From positions 3,038,001-3,102,000 of the forward strand of contig JARWIR010000008.1 in the NCBI GenBank assembly GCA_029959085.1: DNA of 64,000 bases. The letters are read 5' to 3'. Position 1 is the first letter of the stretch; each line of letters opens with the position of its first letter. This document shows positions 59,328 to 64,000 of this stretch, piece by piece. The notes below the pieces were generated by a model that saw nothing but the letters and a program-made list of their open reading frames with translations, did no database searches and was not told where the DNA came from. This DNA is from Nemophila menziesii (lineage: Eukaryota; Streptophyta; Magnoliopsida; Boraginales; Hydrophyllaceae). The position numbers and the translations under genes are program-made.

Positions 59328-60623
59328 ATTTTAGGGTTGTGTTTTGGGGTTGAAGGGGTTTGATTAACGTTTTGATGGGTTGGGTTAAGATTGGATAAAA
59401 TTTGAGGAGAAATGAATACATTTGGGCTAAGGTCTTTTTTGTTGTGGATTGGACTTCCTTGGTTTGGGCTTAAGAAAGACCCAAAAGCAATATCACTATG
59501 TTGGCTCGGTGAGGTGTTGATCCTTTTAATCAACTGACTTGCTAGCTCAGCCAATTCATTTTCTTTTACAATTACTTTCTCTTTCTTTCTCATTAAATAT
59601 TCATCTTCTTCAGATATAACTCTTGTGTAGAGCATCGACGTACCACTTTTTTGTTTCTTTGAGCACTCTCTCCACTCACAGATAATTCAATTTTTTTGTC
59701 TTCATACTATCCATTACCATATATTCAGTAATGGTTGTACCCGCTTTTTGTCTTTCACCGTTAGTTGACAAAAAATTTATGGCTTCGTTTGTAGATTGAG
59801 TTGAATACACTTAGTTGGTTTTTGGTAATTTCGAGTTCTAACTCGTTTTAGTGATTTTCTTGATAACTCGGTTAACTTTTCCGGTACCAATTTCTTTCTT
59901 ATTTGTAAGAAATATGGTTGATTGTTAAGACCCTCTTGTTGATAGCTTTACCCATCTTCCCAAGTTCGGTTTGACTGTTTGATTGGAGCAGTCACGAGCA
60001 TCATGATCAAGGAGACCACAGTTATAGCATACTTTACCTATGTTTCATACCAGAAGTTGATCCAAAATTGCACGTTTTCATTTTACCAGAAATTTATACC
60101 CGATATGATTGGGTTCTTGATATTCCAATCTAATTGGACTTTGGTGATGGAATTATCAGCAATTGTGGTTGATTCTAGTACAGTAATTTGATGCACTTTA
60201 CCAAAGTATGACATCAATTTTACGATGCAACTATGTATTAAGAGGGAGATTGGAGTACCAGATAGGTGAACCCAGAATGTAGTGTGGTTTACAGAGTTTC
60301 TAACACCATTTTTATACTGATTGATAGCAAAATGCTTACCCATAATCATCCAGGGGTGGGTTGCAAACTTTGAGTTTATCTTCTTCATTTTGTAACTTGA
60401 TTATCACCTCGTTAAATCCGATTTTCTCAGTTTTGACTTGTTCTTGAAGAGCCCAGAACTTGTTGATATGAGTCTTAATATAGTTGAAATTAACACTCGC
60501 TTTATGCATAAATCTTGCTATGAGGTTGTTATCACTTACTCTCTTGTAAATCGATTTGTTAGTTGGTGTGAAGATTGAGTTCCCCTCTCTAGCAAGAGGA
60601 TGGCTTGGTGAGTAGAAATTCAT
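59328..60623 (-). pseudogene. LINE ORF1 remnant (DUF4283 and zinc knuckle)
   Basis: Starts at 60623 with MNFYSPSHPLAREG, followed by a DUF4283-like region: NLIARFMHKASVNF, WALQEQVKTEKIGFNEVI, then after a frameshift TTFWVHLSGTPISLL. Near 60030-59990 it has a CCHC knuckle, CYNCGLLDHDARDC, then a stop near 59925. The tail frame at 59635-59328 (SPIHNKKDLSPN) may be the C-terminal linker, cut off where fragment D begins. This is the RNA-binding ORF1 of plant L1-type LINEs. Frameshifts and truncation make it dead; no ORF2 follows. Confidence 0.75.
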
Positions 60624-61077
60624 AGTGAGATTTGGTATGAATGTATGAAACCGCTGGTGAATAAAGAAAAATAAGCTGGTTTTGTTAGTTTAATAGAAGC
60701 AATCATCAAAGGAAGTATGGTTTTGGAGAAGGAATTAAGGTGAAAAAGAAGAAAAAGAACAAGGGTGAAAGAGGGAAGAGGATTATTGGTAATAGATTAG
60801 TATAGAAAAGTGGTGGTTGTGGGAAATTTTAGTGGTGGTGGTGGGAAAATTTAGTCATGGATGTGGTGGAGGCTAGAGAAGTTTTCGGTCTTTCTTTCCA
60901 ACATGACTTATCCCCGAATTATGCCACAAAATTCTTTCTTTTTCTATTAAATCTAAGGATAAGTTTGTACTCCGGAAAAAATAATAAAAGAAAGAAGAAA
61001 AATTTATTGTAAATTTATATATATATTTTTTTAAATATTTTTAAAAACACTTTATTTAGATTGGGAACAAGAATAAC
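60624..61077. other. Possible LINE leader and AT-rich spacer
   Basis: Lies just upstream of the LINE ORF1 start and may include its 5' untranslated region. Nothing diagnostic seen. Confidence 0.3.
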
Positions 61078-61191
61078 CAGCTTGGACTAACTCACTGACC
61101 AGGACTTTGGTCATCCAATCTAGTGGTGCAAGTTCGAACCGGGTCAATGACTCCGAATCCAAAGTGGCTCTCCTATGTACCAAAAAAAATA
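61078..61191 (+). mobile_element. Possible SINE with B-box-like motif and poly(A)
   Basis: About 114 bp with a Pol III B-box-like AGTTCGAACCG and an A8 tail. The A box is not clear and no target duplication was found. Confidence 0.38.
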
Positions 61192-61523
61192 GGAAAGGAA
61201 AAAATGTACTAATATATTTAATTTTATCATGATTTGTAAGATATTTTGATTTTTTTTAAAATTCCTTTTATTTGACTCTGATTTTTCTTTTTGTTTGAAA
61301 GAACAATATTATAAATAGATAAATAGTACCAAAAAGTTTACAACTTAGTCTATCCCTATCGGCTCATTATCACAAGTAAGAAGGTGAGTTAACTGGGTTG
61401 GAATGTGGAAATTCCAATTGCCAAACAGATTGTTTAAGAAACTCATGTTTGGCGACCCAGATGGTTGTCTCGTTAATACTCCTAGAAATAGTAGCAAAAG
61501 TCGGATTTGATAGTTCTGCAAAC

Positions 61524-61595
<72 letters not shown>

Positions 61596-63012
61596 GGGGA
61601 ATGCTTCACTCATTATGAGGGTCACTATATTTGTGTACCAATGAACAATAACATTATACAATATATTCACAATGTAGTTTTTAGTGATGATATGCATATT
61701 GATGTATCATAGTTTGGGATTCCTTTTAGTCATCGGTCTTTGCTATAAGTATATCTAAAGATGGTACACGTGATAGGTGTAATAATGGAAGCATGTAAGA
61801 TCTACAAGGTTGATTTTAATCTTCACTAAGGATTTGTTTGTCATGGAGGCACGAAGAGTTTTCTAAATCATCAAAAGAAGGAAGTGTGAGATTTTGTTTA
61901 AACCAACTGTAGTTTTCCAATCTCGTTCTTGCCCTTACCCATATATGGAATAAATCTTTAATGCTCATGATAATTGCTCGCCTTTAATTGGTGTTCTACC
62001 TGGTTGAACTTTTTAGATGTATGCATGAAATAATAGTTAAAAGGAGTCATGAGTTTCATTTAATCTAGTTATGGTTATGGGGTTTGAACTTTAAATGCAA
62101 GTTGGCGATATCCGGTTTACGTGTGTAATATTTCTATTCTTTTTCAGTATTAAGTAACAAAGTATGACCTAACAAAATGACATGAATTGGACCCTATAAG
62201 ATTGGTGAAAAGTAAAATCATCTGGCAATTATGCTTTCATTACATTGGAGAGTCCAACAAAGTTATATCTGACTGAAAAATGGTCTGACAGCCTCTTATA
62301 AAAACTATATTTAAATTATAAAATGATAGTATTGAAGTTTTTACAAATAAGAGTCACTAGTTAATCCTATATCCGAATTTGATGAAGCTTTTATCGTATT
62401 AGTATGACTCATTTGATGTTAAAAACTTCAGTCATAAGACATTTTGAATATGTTTGAGTTACTCCTGATCCGAGTCCAATATTTGAGGGTATTTCGATGT
62501 GTATGTATCGTTAAGATTATTCAACAAAGGTGTCTTTTCACAAGACTAGTATAACTAAGCAATTTCTTTTGATATGTGATCTTCATGAACTAATTAATTT
62601 CTTAGTCAAGGAGGGATTCACAAACCAAATTTCTGAATATAATGAAATAATGCATAACTGCAAGCAATTAACGAAGAAAAGATATGAGCCGAATTACATG
62701 AACAATAGTCTCCACTGGACATAATTTAGCAAAAAGGAAAAAACAGATTGCAAAATTAGGCTTCATAATAGATAACGGGTAAATCCAGTAGCACTAGTTT
62801 ACCAAAAAGAGCTAGTAATTAAGTTCTTCACAATAACCTAAGATGGAAATTGAGGGTAAACATGGTTTGTCAAATGATGCAAAGGCGCTTGAGCTAATGT
62901 AGTTGAATGATTGATTAATTCCTACAAAAAAAGTGAAATAAAGATTTTGAATGAGTAAAGATTCATGCTCAAGAAATAAAATAGATGTCGATATTAATTT
63001 TAAAGTACCTCT
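61192..63012. other. AT-rich stretch, no recognised gene
   Basis: Includes the long (AT)n microsatellite. Frames near 61345-61712 run through that microsatellite, and the 64-codon frame at 62530 is not recognised. Confidence 0.45.
61526..61591. repeat. (AT)n microsatellite, longest in window
   Basis: About 66 bp of uninterrupted AT dinucleotides. Confidence 0.95.
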
Positions 63013-63846
63013 TTATGTCTTGTGCTTGAGCAATTTCAATTGCTTGAAAATGTAACTGATTACTTCAATCAAAGTGGCTTTTCTGTTTTCTTTAAAGTTC
63101 GAAAGCTCTGAAATTTAGTATCCGCCACTGGATTGTATTATTCAACCTCCTTTAAAGCAGTAGTTACTGAAATATAAACATTACCCCATTTCTCTTTAAG
63201 CTTTTGTAAAGACTTATCATCCTCGTTCAATAATTTCTGCAATTGATATTCAACCTAATTATTATAAGCATTGCAAGCCAAGAGAGAATTAATTACTAAT
63301 TACCTCAAAGTTTCTCTCATTGATATGGATTGTCTTAAAGGGATGCCACTCACTGTCCTTAATCTTCTCCTGCCACAAAGAACACAGTTCCAAGGCCTTA
63401 ATTTCTGCTTCTTTAAGAGAAAACCTCTCTTTACATGTTGTTTTAAACGTCTTAAGCTCTATTGCTCCCGTTCTTTTTATCCCATTATGGTCTTTGTTAC
63501 TAGTCATCATTCTATGCAAGCCCTGCAAATCACACTCTCACATTTTTCAGAATTACTATTTAACAAAGAAGATTTAAATGACAAAGTATGATTTAAACCC
63601 TGATCAACTATTTACGAGCGTTCACAAGCTCATTATTACCCAGAATTTCCCATCTCCTCAATTTTCTCTTCCAATTCAGAGTTCAACTCTTTTATTTTAC
63701 TTTGAACAACTGCATCATCACTTATATGTTTCATTACCTCTAATTTTCCTTTTAATCTGCAATTTCCATCTACAGCTTTTGTTTAGCATCCAAATTTCTT
63801 TCTAAACTTAAATATCTTCTTCAAAGCTTCCTTCTTCTCTAACCAC
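63013..63846 (-). pseudogene. FACTOR OF DNA METHYLATION / IDN2-like relic
   Basis: Reads as the coiled coil and XH domain of the FDM/IDN2 family, plant proteins of RNA-directed DNA methylation that bind double-stranded RNA. Three exon-like parts: 63846 to about 63595 (EEKIEEM and neighbouring heptads, with stops and a frameshift); 63522-63304, open, with KALELCSLWQEKIKDSEWHP, the XH signature, bounded by AG acceptor and GT donor; and 63236-63013, with VTTALKEVE, a TAA where the family has E in NEYNPSG, then after a frameshift KENRKATLIEVISY and a final TAA. The intron between the last two is 67 nt. Retained introns mean it did not arise from a spliced RNA. The N-terminal XS domain would lie beyond or near the window edge. 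Confidence 0.82.
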
Positions 63847-64000
63847 AGTGAAACTAAATAAAGATTTAAGTGGACCATATAATTAAGAGTCAAAACAATT
63901 AGATCAAAGTAATTAAAAAATAAAATTTATACTCGAATAAGAAAGGATTCTATTAGGACATCCCCACAGTTGTAATACGGAACCTCCAAATAAATATCTA

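Noticed and set aside
61100..61160. tRNA gene
   Set aside because: A B-box-like motif is present but no cloverleaf or A box could be formed; a SINE is more likely.
61345..61712. Frames with long alternating Tyr-Ile runs (also 43057-43356 and 45447-45644)
   Set aside because: Translations of (AT)n microsatellites.

Overview
The window is intergenic heterochromatin-like DNA of a flowering plant, most likely a eudicot. It is AT-rich and almost wholly built from transposable elements. The evidence for a plant is the Athila-lineage Ty3/gypsy retrotransposons primed by tRNA-Asp, plant-type LINE and SINE pieces, a Copia gag fragment, and relics of two host genes: a plant MAP kinase and a FACTOR OF DNA METHYLATION / IDN2-like gene. 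I see no intact host gene. The only long undamaged reading frame is the env-position ORF of one Athila element (17146-18462, minus).

Layout: 71-1031 broken MAP-kinase relic; 1533-5416 decayed Athila fragment A (+); 5417-8520 and 34221-38815 the two halves of copy 1 of a ~7.6 kb duplicated block that ends in a dead Copia gag. Copy 1 is split by a SINE (8521-8608 / 34185-34220). The SINE is split by Athila element B (8609-34179, +). B is split by Athila element C (14118-26892, minus). Then 38816-48529 is AT-rich DNA with an LTR-like tandem, a MITE and microsatellites; 48530-56603 is copy 2 of the block, carrying its own 5'-truncated LINE; 56604-59327 Athila fragment D (minus); 59328-60623 LINE ORF1 remnant (minus); 61078-61191 possible SINE; 63013-63846 FDM/IDN2-like pseudogene (minus).

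Elements B and C are complete enough to read their plan: LTR, tRNA-Asp primer site, gag-protease-RT-RNase H-integrase in one frame, a spacer packed with palindromes, an env-position ORF with no visible signal peptide or membrane segment, a long 3' region, polypurine tract, LTR. C has one nonsense codon in its polyprotein. B has several and was physically cut by C. Both have perfect 5-bp target duplications and LTR pairs differing by only about 1.5-2% (by-eye count), so both are recent.

The most interesting unexplained structure is in the non-coding third of the Athila elements: tandem arrays of paired 16-bp palindromes whose architecture is kept while the sequence differs between subfamilies; a 34-nt block just after the pol stop that is identical in A, B and C; five polypurine-tract-like motifs at module borders; a TATA box at a fixed distance (273-276 nt) before the env-position ORF; and a hairpin after that ORF that tolerates a G-U wobble.
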